Positions 32,450 to 39,092 of a DNA stretch of 45,716 nucleotides are shown here, piece by piece. The DNA lies in IMG/VR virus record IMGVR_UViG_3300014050_000046, positions 1 to 45,716 of that record; one strand, 5' to 3'. Within the stretch, counting starts at the first letter, position 1, and every line of letters begins with the position of its first letter. The notes below the pieces were generated by a model. That model searched no databases and was not told where the DNA came from. It saw only the letters and a list, made by a program, of their open reading frames with translations. Source of the DNA: a virus. Position numbers and translations under genes: made by a program.

Positions 32450-33063
32450 AGCCTGATCCACTCCACCTCGTAGCTGCCAAAGCCCTCATCCCACTCGAGC
32501 CGTTCCATGGCCTCTTTGAAGTCGACAAGCCTTGCCATCTTTTTTTTCATGGCGCCAAGGACTTGCGACATCCTACCCCCTGTGATCCCAAGGTCGTCTG
32601 CAATGGCTATCAGGTCCTCTCCTCCAAGGACGTGGCGCTCAAAGACTTCAGCCTCCCTTCCTCCAAAGAGGAAAGCAAACTGCCAAGCGTTTCTGAGGCC
32701 TCCTGAAGCTCCTCCAGAATCATCAGGCTCTGGTGATACGAGCAGGTCCGGAGTGATTCCAGTCTCGCCATCTTCTCTTCTTGCGAGAGAGCCGTCCGGC
32801 GCGAGAAGTCCGTTAAACCTGTGATGGCGTGATCTTTCATTGCGGCCGCCAGCCCCAGTGCGACCATAATTTTTCCGTAGATAGTCGATAAAGAGGTGGT
32901 CAAATGAGGACTTGGCCCCGACACCAGAACAGAACCACACGCACACCTGGCTGAAAAAGTCATCGGCCTCCTCCGGGTATCCAAACCTCTTGGCAACAAC
33001 GCGGCAGCTTGCCTTGATCCTTGCAAAGTCTTCTTTTGAAGCAATTTTCCTTGTCTCAATCAA
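32446..33063 (-). CDS. Sigma-70-family-like transcription factor
   Basis: A protein of 205 residues if started at the TTG (33061-33063) that overlaps the methyltransferase stop as TTGA; a longer N-terminus would lie inside that gene. Residues ~15-66 resemble sigma region 2 (C-R-V-V-A-K-R-F-G-Y-P-E-E-A-D-D-F-F, L-F-I-D-Y-L-R-K-N-Y). Residues ~145-190 resemble region 4 with its helix-turn-helix (L-I-A-I-A-D-D-L-G-I-T-G-G-R-M-S-Q-V-L). It could direct host RNA polymerase to phage late promoters, and it lies just upstream of the packaging and virion genes. The assignment rests on motif spacing, not on an alignment. Confidence 0.75.
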   Translation of the reverse strand: MIETRKIASKEDFARIKASCRVVAKRFGYPEEADDFFSQVCVWFCSGVGAKSSFDHLFIDYLRKNYGRTGAGGRNERSRHHRFNGLLAPDGSLARREDGETGITPDLLVSPEPDDSGGASGGLRNAWQFAFLFGGREAEVFERHVLGGEDLIAIADDLGITGGRMSQVLGAMKKKMARLVDFKEAMERLEWDEGFGSYEVEWIRL

Positions 33064-34373
33064 ACGGCCACGACCTTTGCCATCGGGGTCAGACTTCCGT
33101 CTTCTTCCAGGCGGTGGGGTTCCTTGCCGGTAAACTGAGCCCAGCGTTTTAAGATGACGGTGCAGTAATGGGGTTCCAGCTCCATCCCGAAGCATCGCCG
33201 ACCGAGCTTCTCTGCTGCAATCAGTTGCCCACCAGATCCGCTAAACGGCTCGTAACATATCTCGCCTGGCTTGGTGTGGTTGAGAATCGGAATCTCGGAA
33301 ATGGCGACTGGTTTTTGTGTAGGGTGGATTTTGTCGTTTTCACGCCCAATCTCCCAAACTGTCGACTGATTTCTCTCGCCATAAAAAGGTGGTTCGTTTC
33401 CTTGTAGCCAGCCCATCAGGCAAAGCTCGTGACGCCAGTGGTATTGACCGCGCCCAAAAACGAAATGCGGCTTAACCCAAATTATTTGTCGGTGAAATAA
33501 TATCCCAGCAGCAGCAGCAGCAGCAATGTTGGCTTCCTTTTTCACTGCGTGCCACATGTAAAAAGCAAAGTTATTTTCACAAGCGGCAGCGATCCCAGTG
33601 GATATAGCAGAGAACAGAAACTCCTTCAACGCTTCGTCTTGAAGATCGTCGTTTGCTATTTTTTTGTAACCCTTCGACTGTCCTTTTTCCTGAGAAACTT
33701 CGACGTGATTGATTCCATAAGGCGGATCTGTTGCAAAAAGTTTCGCACGATGACCACCCATCAGCTTTTCCACATCCGTCACCGCAGTCGAATCACCGCA
33801 CATGAGCCGGTGATTTCCAAGCACCCAGACCTCGCCGCGCGAGACAATCGGCTTTTCAACCTCTGGCACTTCATCGGGATCGGTCAGGCCTTCTGTTCCC
33901 TCCACGCCATTTGCGCCGTCCAGAATGGCCTTCAGCTCGTCATCTCCAAAGCCAAGGAGATCCAAGTCAAAGCCGCCGACCTTTAGCTCCTCAAGCTCGA
34001 CTCCCAAAAGGCCCGTGTCCCAGGTCGAGTTAAGGGCAAGCTGGTTGTCTGCAATGACGTAGGCCCGCCGCTGGGTTGGCGTGAGATGCCGAAGGACAAT
34101 GCAGGGGACTTCCTCTAGGTTCAGTTTAAGGGCCGCCATTACCCTGCCGTGGCCCGCCACGATCTCCCCTGTCTCGTCGATCAAGACAGGGTTGGTGAAG
34201 CCAAACTCCTTGATGCTTGCTGCGATCTGGGCCACCTGCCAGGGCTCATGCTTTCTTGCGTTCCTGGCATAGGGGATCAGCTGATCGGTGCGGTGAAGCA
34301 CCACCTTTGCGGCTTTGATCTGGTCTTCAAGCGAAAACCTGCCCGCTTCTTTTTTACGGCTTTCCTTCGGCAT
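33060..34373 (-). CDS. ParB-domain / DNA N6-adenine or N4-cytosine methyltransferase fusion
   Basis: A 437-residue two-domain protein with ATG at 34371-34373. Residues ~28-115 are a ParB/sulfiredoxin-like domain (L-I-P-Y-A-R-N-A-R-K-H, G-E-I-V-A-G-H-G-R-V-M-A-A-L). Residues ~175-437 are a beta-class DNA methyltransferase with D-P-P-Y (216-219) before the cofactor motif P-F-S-G-S-G-G near the end. It methylates an amino group on adenine or cytosine, probably in phage or host DNA for protection or regulation; the target is not visible. Such fusions are frequent near phage packaging genes. No cognate restriction enzyme is present, so it is a solitary enzyme. The start overlaps the preceding gene by 20 bases. 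Confidence 0.92.
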   Translation of the reverse strand: MPKESRKKEAGRFSLEDQIKAAKVVLHRTDQLIPYARNARKHEPWQVAQIAASIKEFGFTNPVLIDETGEIVAGHGRVMAALKLNLEEVPCIVLRHLTPTQRRAYVIADNQLALNSTWDTGLLGVELEELKVGGFDLDLLGFGDDELKAILDGANGVEGTEGLTDPDEVPEVEKPIVSRGEVWVLGNHRLMCGDSTAVTDVEKLMGGHRAKLFATDPPYGINHVEVSQEKGQSKGYKKIANDDLQDEALKEFLFSAISTGIAAACENNFAFYMWHAVKKEANIAAAAAAGILFHRQIIWVKPHFVFGRGQYHWRHELCLMGWLQGNEPPFYGERNQSTVWEIGRENDKIHPTQKPVAISEIPILNHTKPGEICYEPFSGSGGQLIAAEKLGRRCFGMELEPHYCTVILKRWAQFTGKEPHRLEEDGSLTPMAKVVAV

Positions 34374-34806
34374 CAAGCACCTTCCCCTCTTCAATGACTT
34401 CTTGAATCAGACTGCCGTCTGCTTTCACCGTCGAGCGGTAGACGATATCAGGCCGCAGGCTCACGTCCAGATGGTTTGACTCCTTCCACCCCATGCGCGT
34501 TTTGGCCCAAAAGAAAGTCGCAGCCGGGCACTCGCCAGAGGTTGCGAGCTTAAAAAGCGTCATCGCCACCTGGGCATTGGCGCGGGCAATGCCTCGGTCC
34601 ATGGCCTCGCGCAGAAGAGAGTCTTTTTGCAGGTACCACTGGAATTTTTTTGGCTTGATCGAAACCACATACGCAATCTGGGGCTGCGTCAGGCCAAGCC
34701 CCGAGAGCTTTTCAATCTGCTGGATGGTCTCAAAATCAAGACCGTCTTTCATCCGCACGTCACGCTTTGGCGAAGTTGCATCGCTTTGCATCTCTTTGCT
34801 TTTCAT
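34354..34806 (-). CDS. Small terminase-like helix-turn-helix protein
   Basis: A protein of 150 residues from the ATG at 34804-34806; a TTG 18 bases upstream and ATGs downstream are alternatives. I-E-K-L-S-G-L-G-L-T-Q-P-Q-I-A-Y-V-V is a helix-turn-helix. The block A-M-D-R-G-I-A-R-A-N-A-Q-V-A-M-T-L-F followed by A-T-F-F-W-A-K-T-R-M-G-W resembles the DNA-recognition subunit of some phage terminases. If so, it selects phage DNA for TerL, although TerL lies 5 kb downstream. Its first codons overlap an array of 10-bp repeats (34776-34805). Confidence 0.6.
   Translation of the reverse strand: MKSKEMQSDATSPKRDVRMKDGLDFETIQQIEKLSGLGLTQPQIAYVVSIKPKKFQWYLQKDSLLREAMDRGIARANAQVAMTLFKLATSGECPAATFFWAKTRMGWKESNHLDVSLRPDIVYRSTVKADGSLIQEVIEEGKVLDAEGKP
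34776..34805. repeat. 10-bp tandem repeat TTGCATCKCT, three copies
   Basis: TTGCATCGCT (34776), TTGCATCTCT (34786) and TTGCTTTTCA (34796) follow each other with a period of exactly ten bases. They overlap the first codons of the small-terminase-like gene. The same unit recurs near 41.43-41.48, 42.18, 44.88 and 45.52 kb. Confidence 0.55.
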
Positions 34807-34878
34807 TTTTCTGCCCGCATCCAAACGTATTCAAAGTGATTCAGTCGTAAGCCTTATTTTACGGGCTTTTTTTGAATT

Positions 34879-35166
34879 CTATATATCTATTGGTTTTGCG
34901 TCAGTTGCTTTGGGATTTTTTTTGCGTGGCTTTCTTTTCTTTGGAGGCGCCATGACAATCTCGTCTTCTTTAATCTGGAACACCTCTTCTTCTTCATTGT
35001 TTTTAAGCCATGAGGTGAGGACAAGGTTTATCAGCTCGAGCTGGCGGGCAGCGCGGCGCTTTCTTCTTTTCATCAGGCGCTGGGTTTCTCCTGGGCGCTG
35101 CGGGTCGCCCAGCTCTTTTTTTGCCCGAGCGATCACCTTCAACAGGACTGCCTTGCTGTGAGACAT
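34879..35166 (-). CDS. Small basic protein, unknown
   Basis: A 95-residue protein starting ATG at 35164-35166 with GGGTGG upstream. It is strongly basic (L-M-K-R-R-K-R-R-A-A-R-Q, P-P-K-K-R-K-P-R-K-K-N-P-K) with an acidic patch (N-N-E-E-E-E-V-F). It may bind nucleic acid. No family is recognised. The gap to the next gene is AT-rich and could hold a promoter. Confidence 0.55.
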   Translation of the reverse strand: MSHSKAVLLKVIARAKKELGDPQRPGETQRLMKRRKRRAARQLELINLVLTSWLKNNEEEEVFQIKEDEIVMAPPKKRKPRKKNPKATDAKPIDI

Positions 35167-35247
35167 CTCTGCCACCCTTGGTTGTGAGGCTTTTTCTAAT
35201 TGTAGGGCGAGTTTGAGAGAGAGCGTGAGAGGCCGGATGCGGTTGAA

Positions 35248-35559
35248 TCACCTTGCATGACGTTGCGCCATGCGCCTTACTTCAACGCGGCCCGTGAAGC
35301 CAAAGTTAATGACAAGGTAGCGAAGAAGGTGCGACTGGAGCATGGGGTCTGCCTTGAAGGCATCTGCTATGGCCTCGCTCTGGGGCTCAAGGACGATAAG
35401 CTCTGGCGAGTAGGTGACGGCTCTCAGGTGGGCAAACTGGGCGGCTTGGCGCGGGTTTTTGACGGCCACTCTGTCCATTAGCTTTCGCCAGGAGCCCGGG
35501 AGTTTTATCGGCCACACGGTCGCTGCCACGTTTTTCCCCCACCGTAAAAGCACACTCAC
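35248..35559 (-). CDS. Possible small protein, unknown
   Basis: An open frame of 103 codons from a GTG at 35557-35559, or 76 from the ATG at 35476-35478. Neither start has a good binding site. The sequence is plausible for a small alpha/beta protein (A-E-A-I-A-D-A-F-K-A-D-P, H-L-L-R-Y-L-V-I-N-F-G-F). It is the first minus-strand gene after the divergent serine protease gene. It is not recognised. Confidence 0.45.
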   Translation of the reverse strand: MSVLLRWGKNVAATVWPIKLPGSWRKLMDRVAVKNPRQAAQFAHLRAVTYSPELIVLEPQSEAIADAFKADPMLQSHLLRYLVINFGFTGRVEVRRMAQRHAR

Positions 35560-35626
35560 AAAGTCTAACGCTGCCGCAAGGCATGGCTTCGCCGTTTGAC
35601 CTAACTCACCTTGGTCGGGGGGGGCG

Positions 35627-35649
35627 CTCTATATGCTGAAGGTATAGAG
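35627..35649. promoter_or_regulatory. Operator-like palindrome before the serine protease gene
   Basis: CTCTATA (35627-35633) and TATAGAG (35643-35649) form a perfect 7-bp inverted repeat with nine bases between. It sits 16 bases before the protease ATG and partly covers a TATATG that could serve as a -10 element. A regulator bound here would block both transcription and the ribosome site. No good -35 is visible at normal spacing. Confidence 0.5.
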
Positions 35650-35664
35650 GGAGAGGAGCAACCT

Positions 35665-36396
35665 ATGTTTAATTTGATTTCCGCTTTGATGTTCTTTGCA
35701 TCACCTGTGATGGCTGAATCCATCGAGCTTATCGGAGGAGGCCCCGCCCCGGCGGGAGAGTATCCTGCGAGCGTCTACCTTGAAATTGACGGCGGATGGT
35801 GCTCGGGGACTGTAGTCGGTGAGAGGGCTGTCTTGACTGCGGCTCACTGTGCCATTGGAAAAAAAACCATCCGCTTTGATCTTGGGGGAAAGACCTTCCG
35901 GGGAAGCTGCGAGCAGGCGAGGAGCTACAAGAAAAATGAGACGGCTGACTGGGCTCTTTGCTCTCTTGACGGATCAGTTGAGGGGATTCCTTTTGAGCGC
36001 CTTGAGGCAGACGAGAGGGCAGTTGAAGAGGGGGATCTTCTCATGCTGACTGGCTACGGCTGCACTGTTCCTGGGCGGGGCACCGGGGGCAATGACGGGA
36101 TTTACCGCATTGGAGAGGCCAAGGTACTTGATGTCCCGGCCGGCAGGAGTAATGACATCGTCCTTGCCAGCGGAGCGGCCCTTTGCTTTGGCGATTCGGG
36201 AGGACCTGGCTTTCGCATCCAGAAAGACGGCAGGAGAAGGGTGGTTGGCGTCAACTCGCGGGGAGACATCCGGGTCATGAGCTTTTTGAGCGCGACCTAC
36301 ACCGACCAAGCGAGGTCTTTTTTCCGCTCATGGGCTGCAAAAAAGGGGTTACAAGTCTGCGGGGTTTACGGAAGCGAAGACGGGTGCAGGGAGTGA
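35665..36396 (+). CDS. Secreted trypsin-like serine protease
   Basis: A 243-residue S1-family protease. The ATG at 35665-35667 has GAGGAG seven bases upstream and opens a signal peptide (hydrophobic L-I-S-A-L-M-F-F-A-S-P-V-M-A, cleavage after residue ~17). The triad is complete: H61 in L-T-A-A-H-C, D95 in A-D-W-A-L, S178 in G-D-S-G-G-P. Paired cysteines suggest disulfides, so it probably acts in the periplasm or outside. The I-E-L-I-G-G-G-P region before the mature core may be a short propeptide. It has its own terminator and runs against the early operon, as expected of a lysogenic-conversion (moron) gene. Contribution to host lifestyle or to lysis is inference. Confidence 0.9.
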   Translation: MFNLISALMFFASPVMAESIELIGGGPAPAGEYPASVYLEIDGGWCSGTVVGERAVLTAAHCAIGKKTIRFDLGGKTFRGSCEQARSYKKNETADWALCSLDGSVEGIPFERLEADERAVEEGDLLMLTGYGCTVPGRGTGGNDGIYRIGEAKVLDVPAGRSNDIVLASGAALCFGDSGGPGFRIQKDGRRRVVGVNSRGDIRVMSFLSATYTDQARSFFRSWAAKKGLQVCGVYGSEDGCRE

Positions 36397-36398
36397 GG

Positions 36399-36426
36399 AA
36401 GGGGCCAAGAGCCCCTTTTTATTTTT
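36399..36426 (+). terminator. Intrinsic terminator of the serine protease gene
   Basis: AAGGGGC (36399-36405) pairs with GCCCCTT (36411-36417) around CAAGA, followed by TTTATTTTT. It begins three bases after the protease stop. Confidence 0.88.
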
Positions 36427-36434
36427 GTCTTCGG

Positions 36435-36547
36435 GGCCGGTCGCGACTCCGGCCAACGCTTGTAGATTAATTCTCGTATCCGCGTCCGATACGAATTAAA
36501 ACCCGCGTGTCTCTAGTGCATCGGATTCAAGTCCGAATCGGTGCTAG
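36435..36547. other. Row of three inverted repeats in convergent gap
   Basis: Three successive hairpins lie between the protease terminator and the convergent gene ending at 36606. The first is GGCCGG/CCGGCC (36435-36440, 36449-36454). The second is TTAATTCTCGTATC/GATACGAATTAA (36467-36480, 36488-36499, with a two-base asymmetry). The third is a bulged stem from CTAGTGC (36513-36519) plus TCGGA/TCCGA to GTGCTAG (36541-36547). None is followed by a T-tract. A structured RNA or recombination-related site is possible. Confidence 0.45.
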
Positions 36548-36605
36548 CAACCTAACCGACGGTTAAAGTCATCGGCCCACAGCTTCCCACGCCGCCCGAA
36601 GTTAT

Positions 36606-37001
36606 TTATTCTTCAACCTCAACTTCCATTTCCTGCCAGCCGACTGGTTTCGCTGGGCAAATCACTAGATCCTTTGACGTCGCGGCTTCATCGCCTACAA
36701 CATATTTACCGGGCATTGGTGATTCAAATATTGGCCGATAGAGCTTCACCTTCTTCGTCTGCTTTGGCGGCGTCCATTCCTGCCAGTCATCAAAGTCAAA
36801 TTTTCCACATACGTTTTTGGAGGAATCTGATGAGTCTGAAAATTCATTCAGACATCCGTCTGTATTCAGACCGAACCAACATTTTTCTTTTTCGTAATAA
36901 AAAATAGGTTCATACCAGCGGTCATTATCCCAGCTTAATCTTGCAAACTTCCGCCCGTCGCCTCTTGTCTTGTCGCCCATTAATTCTTTGAGTGTTGGCA
37001 C
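36606..37001 (-). CDS. Early-operon protein, unknown
   Basis: A 131-residue acidic, Trp-rich protein (W-D-N-D-R-W-Y-E-P-I-F-Y-Y, F-D-D-W-Q-E-W) starting at GTG (36999-37001), directly after the TAA of the preceding gene and with GGAGGG eight bases upstream. A Ser/Asp-rich stretch (S-D-S-S-D-S-S) lies in the middle and the end is highly acidic (E-M-E-V-E-V-E-E). Small acidic aromatic proteins in early operons sometimes counter host defences, but nothing specific is recognised. It is the last gene of the early operon. Confidence 0.65.
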   Translation of the reverse strand: MPTLKELMGDKTRGDGRKFARLSWDNDRWYEPIFYYEKEKCWFGLNTDGCLNEFSDSSDSSKNVCGKFDFDDWQEWTPPKQTKKVKLYRPIFESPMPGKYVVGDEAATSKDLVICPAKPVGWQEMEVEVEE

Positions 37002-37157
37002 TTAAAGTTCCCTCCCCGTCTCATCCTCTCTCACCGCCGCAAGGCGTCCCAACTCCTCTTCGATGGCAGAAAGATAGTCCGGGGCAATCGCCTGTTCGGC
37101 GACGGCACCCTTCACCAGCTCAAGAAGCCTTCTTGTGACTGTCGCCAGCTCAGTCAT
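37002..37157 (-). CDS. 51-residue early protein
   Basis: A short gene starting ATG at 37155-37157 with GGGGGG upstream, overlapping the preceding stop as ATGA and ending TAA immediately before the next GTG start. It is helical and charged (T-V-T-R-R-L-L-E-L-V-K, I-E-E-E-L-G-R-L-A). Tight coupling on both sides and a good binding site support it despite its size. No function is recognised. Confidence 0.7.
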   Translation of the reverse strand: MTELATVTRRLLELVKGAVAEQAIAPDYLSAIEEELGRLAAVREDETGREL

Positions 37158-37462
37158 TTTTCCCCCCGTTCGCGTACCATGGGCACCCCCGCAACGAAGC
37201 CAATCCCGGCGAGGATCGCGTCCAGCGTGCGGTTTGCCTCGTGGCGCGTTCGTCCAATCAAGCCGCCTGGAATGAACGGCGAAGCCTTGTCCGGGTCAGT
37301 TGGACGCATGAGATAGCCTTTGGCGTCCTTGGCAGTCCCAGGAAAAAAACGAAACTCAATCCCAGTCAGCCCCGAAATGAAGTCCACCTTGCCCTTAAGC
37401 CCTGCCATCGTGATCTGCTTTGTCACCGTGTGAAACCTCCCCATGTCAGTTGTTTCAGTCAA
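37154..37462 (-). CDS. Early-operon protein, unknown
   Basis: A protein of up to 102 residues. The start is uncertain: a TTG at 37460-37462 overlaps the preceding gene, and ATGs lie six and eighteen codons later. It contains G-K-V-D-F-I-S-G-L-T-G-I-E-F-R-F-F-P-G-T-A and P-G-G-L-I-G-R-T-R-H-E-A-N. No family is recognised. Overlap with both neighbours shows it belongs to the early operon. Confidence 0.6.
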   Translation of the reverse strand: MTETTDMGRFHTVTKQITMAGLKGKVDFISGLTGIEFRFFPGTAKDAKGYLMRPTDPDKASPFIPGGLIGRTRHEANRTLDAILAGIGFVAGVPMVRERGEK

Positions 37463-37757
37463 AACGCTCGCGCTTGAGCGCGTAGTATTTTTCCTCCAAA
37501 AGCCGGATCAGATCGGTCGGCCCAAGGTGGCCAAACTCGCCTGCCGGGTGGTCATCCCCAGCGTGCTGTTCAACGAGCCGGTCGAGGGCGTCAATCAGCC
37601 CTTGGATTTCCTGATCCGCGTAGCCATGTTTTCTGGCAGGACGGAAAACCTCCTGCTCGACGTCCCAGATAAATGACTCCATGCCACCGGATTTCATGAC
37701 GGCCGAGAGAGCTTCTCTGTCTTCTGGTAATTCAAACTCAATCGTCACCTTGCGCAC
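37455..37757 (-). CDS. Early-operon protein, unknown
   Basis: A 100-residue protein. The GTG at 37755-37757 is chosen because AAGGAGGG lies six bases upstream; a TTG two codons earlier abuts the binding site. It contains V-T-I-E-F-E-L-P-E-D-R-E-A-L-S-A-V-M and a helical end (L-I-R-L-L-E-E-K-Y-Y-A-L-K). The N-terminal beta strand followed by a helix resembles small phage proteins with no assigned function. It overlaps the membrane-protein gene before it by 20 bases. Confidence 0.65.
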   Translation of the reverse strand: MRKVTIEFELPEDREALSAVMKSGGMESFIWDVEQEVFRPARKHGYADQEIQGLIDALDRLVEQHAGDDHPAGEFGHLGPTDLIRLLEEKYYALKRERFD

Positions 37758-37869
37758 GATCAACCCTCCTTTTCATAACGGCTAAAATCAGCACGGCAAA
37801 AATTGTTGCGATGAAAAGCCCAAGGAAAAAGGCTTCGGATTGGAGCATTGCAAAGGATTTTGGTTTCAT
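37738..37869 (-). CDS. 43-residue single-pass membrane protein
   Basis: The ATG at 37867-37869 has GGAGGTG upstream. The protein has one apolar segment (A-F-F-L-G-L-F-I-A-T-I-F-A-V-L-I-L-A-V) and a basic end (M-K-R-R-V-D-R), so the C-terminus is probably cytoplasmic. Small early membrane proteins in temperate phages include superinfection-exclusion factors, but no family is recognised. Confidence 0.65.
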   Translation of the reverse strand: MKPKSFAMLQSEAFFLGLFIATIFAVLILAVMKRRVDRAQGDD

Positions 37870-37886
37870 GCACACCTCCACGATCT

Positions 37887-38195
37887 TCAAAGTATCGTCC
37901 TCCGTCCGCCAATGGCTCGCGCGTGGTGATAGATCCATTCCGAGAGATCGGTGATAAAGGTCTGGTGGGCGCGGGAGACCTCTTTATCGACAAGGGTCAC
38001 GGTCGCCCCTGAGTCCTCGCTCGTCACAAGAAAGCTGAGGACAGAAACCCGCCCGCTTCTAAGCGTGACGGCAAAGGCGCTTTCCCCAGGACGGACTGTC
38101 ATGGTGACAACCCCAGGTAGTGAGGAAAATTTGAGGCGTTTTTGAAAAACGTCCACAATCTCTTCGGCGGTTGAAAGAGGCACCCAAAACTTCAT
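37887..38195 (-). CDS. Early-operon protein, unknown
   Basis: A 102-residue protein starting ATG at 38193-38195 and overlapping the preceding stop as ATGA. The pattern V-D-V-F-Q-K-R-L, V-V-T-M-T-V-R-P-G-E-S-A-F-A-V-T-L and R-V-S-V-L-S-F-L-V-T suggests a small alpha/beta protein with a beta hairpin. It lies between two membrane-protein genes. No function is recognised. Confidence 0.6.
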   Translation of the reverse strand: MKFWVPLSTAEEIVDVFQKRLKFSSLPGVVTMTVRPGESAFAVTLRSGRVSVLSFLVTSEDSGATVTLVDKEVSRAHQTFITDLSEWIYHHARAIGGRRTIL

Positions 38196-38329
38196 GGGAT
38201 GAGCCTGCTTCTAAAAGCATCGCCAACCAGGCCGACAGCAATCCAGGCAAGCAAGACCGCTGAGAAGAACCCCCCTAAGAAGGCGAGCAACTGGACGCCG
38301 ATTTTGAACCCCTCGATAAACTCACTCAT
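38192..38329 (-). CDS. 45-residue single-pass membrane protein
   Basis: The ATG at 38327-38329 has AGGGTGAAGG upstream, and the stop overlaps the next ATG. It has a hydrophobic segment (L-L-A-F-L-G-G-F-F-S-A-V-L-L-A-W-I-A-V-G-L-V) after a short acidic N-terminus, with a basic C-terminus. It overlaps both neighbours, so expression is coupled. A membrane role in exclusion or lysis control is possible but unproven. Confidence 0.65.
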   Translation of the reverse strand: MSEFIEGFKIGVQLLAFLGGFFSAVLLAWIAVGLVGDAFRSRLIP

Positions 38330-38480
38330 CCTTCACCCTCTTTCCGATTTCAATTTCCCTCATGTCGTGCCACCTGATGAACTCCTGCGAGGTCTGGCAC
38401 CAGACGCAGATGTTTGGGTCGCACGACTCGTAAAGGTGCTGCCAGAAGTCCGTTCCGTCCTTGTCGCCCCCGGTCATCAT
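38322..38480 (-). CDS. 52-residue cysteine-containing early protein
   Basis: It starts ATG at 38478-38480 (a second ATG follows) with GAGGA eight bases upstream, and overlaps its neighbours at both ends. It contains C-D-P-N-I-C-V-W-C, three cysteines close together that could bind a metal or be half of a zinc knuckle. No family is recognised. Confidence 0.6.
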   Translation of the reverse strand: MMTGGDKDGTDFWQHLYESCDPNICVWCQTSQEFIRWHDMREIEIGKRVKDE

Positions 38481-38776
38481 TGGCTGGTCCTCGCTTCAAA
38501 GTAGCGAGTCACCCACCACTGGGCCTGCCCCAGCTCCTCTTTCATGGCCTTGATCAGGCTGTCCTGGGCCTTGAGCCTTCTTTCAAGCTCCTCTGCCCTG
38601 CTCGCCAATTTGTTCGCCTCCAGCACGATGTCGTCAAAGCGCGAGCGCACCGAGGCCACCCACCGCCCGTCGTCGTCACCGGAAAAGAACCCGCAGACAG
38701 ACCTCCCGTCGGCATCTAAAATGGACTTCGACTGCTCGCAAAAGGACCACGGTTTTGGGCTGATTTTCGGACTCAT
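38477..38776 (-). CDS. First gene of early operon, coiled-coil protein
   Basis: A 99-residue protein starting ATG at 38774-38776 with GGAG upstream. The first part has two cysteines and F-F-S-G-D-D-D-G-R-W-V-A-S-V. The second is a coiled coil (L-E-A-N-K-L-A-S-R-A-E-E-L-E-R-R-L). The arrangement resembles Lar-like or other small early phage proteins, without certainty. It lies 16 bases from an integrase arm-type repeat, so integrase binding could affect its transcription. Confidence 0.6.
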   Translation of the reverse strand: MSPKISPKPWSFCEQSKSILDADGRSVCGFFSGDDDGRWVASVRSRFDDIVLEANKLASRAEELERRLKAQDSLIKAMKEELGQAQWWVTRYFEARTSQ

Positions 38777-38791
38777 CGGCGGATCTCCAAT

Positions 38792-38820
38792 GGCTGAGGC
38801 CGGATAACATTCAGTCAACA
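38792..38820. repeat. Integrase arm-type repeat, copy 1
   Basis: This 29-bp sequence (GGCTGAGGCCGGATAAC, then A, then TTCAGTCAACA) is repeated at 39093-39121 with one mismatch, in the same orientation. The two copies flank the attP core at 38964-39008. That layout is the one expected of arm-type sites bound by the N-terminal domain of a tyrosine integrase. Confidence 0.7.
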
Positions 38821-38821
38821 T

Positions 38822-38867
38822 CCGGTTGCATTTTTGTTGAATAACCGGGCGCCACAGGAGGCCTGTG
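38822..38867. repeat. Inverted repeats beside attP
   Basis: CCGGTT (38822-38827) and AACCGG (38843-38848) form one inverted repeat. CACAGG (38853-38858) and CCTGTG (38862-38867) form another, perfect over six bases with a three-base centre. They may be binding sites for excisionase, a host DNA-bending factor or a repressor. Confidence 0.4.
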
Positions 38868-38963
38868 AACTCTTGCTGAGCCCGCTTGAAGTAAAGTAAA
38901 ATTGAGTGGTTACGGGCAAAGCGGACTGAGCGGGAAATTTATGGATGAGCCTGATTGCGTGGT

Positions 38964-39008
38964 TTTCTAATCCGGCGGTCGCAGGTTCGAGTCCTGCCGG
39001 GTTCGCCA
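38964..39008 (+). other. attP core: 3' half of tRNA-Arg(UCU)
   Basis: The sequence reads as the anticodon loop (TTTCTAA, anticodon TCT at 38966-38968), 3' anticodon stem TCCGG, variable loop, T arm GCAGG-TTCGAGT-CCTGC, acceptor strand CGGGTTC, discriminator G and CCA. The upstream half does not pair with it: the 5' anticodon stem would need CCGGA but reads GTGGT. So it is a partial tRNA gene, as found in an attP that restores the host tRNA on integration. The adjacent integrase gene supports this. Confidence 0.88.
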
Positions 39009-39092
39009 CTACCTCCCCACTATAACTAACTAATCTCATTACGAAATCCTTGCTTTTCCTGCTTGGGTCTTTTTGCTTATTTTCGATCTTAC

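Noticed and set aside
34849-34873. Plus-strand terminator-like hairpin (AAGCC/GGCTT plus T-run)
   Set aside because: The stem has only five pairs and no plus-strand gene ends nearby. It is probably chance in an AT-rich gap.
36467-36547. tRNA-like hairpins
   Set aside because: The TTCAAGT segment suggested a T arm, but the G53-C61 pair is missing, the loop is six bases, and no acceptor or anticodon arms could be assembled.
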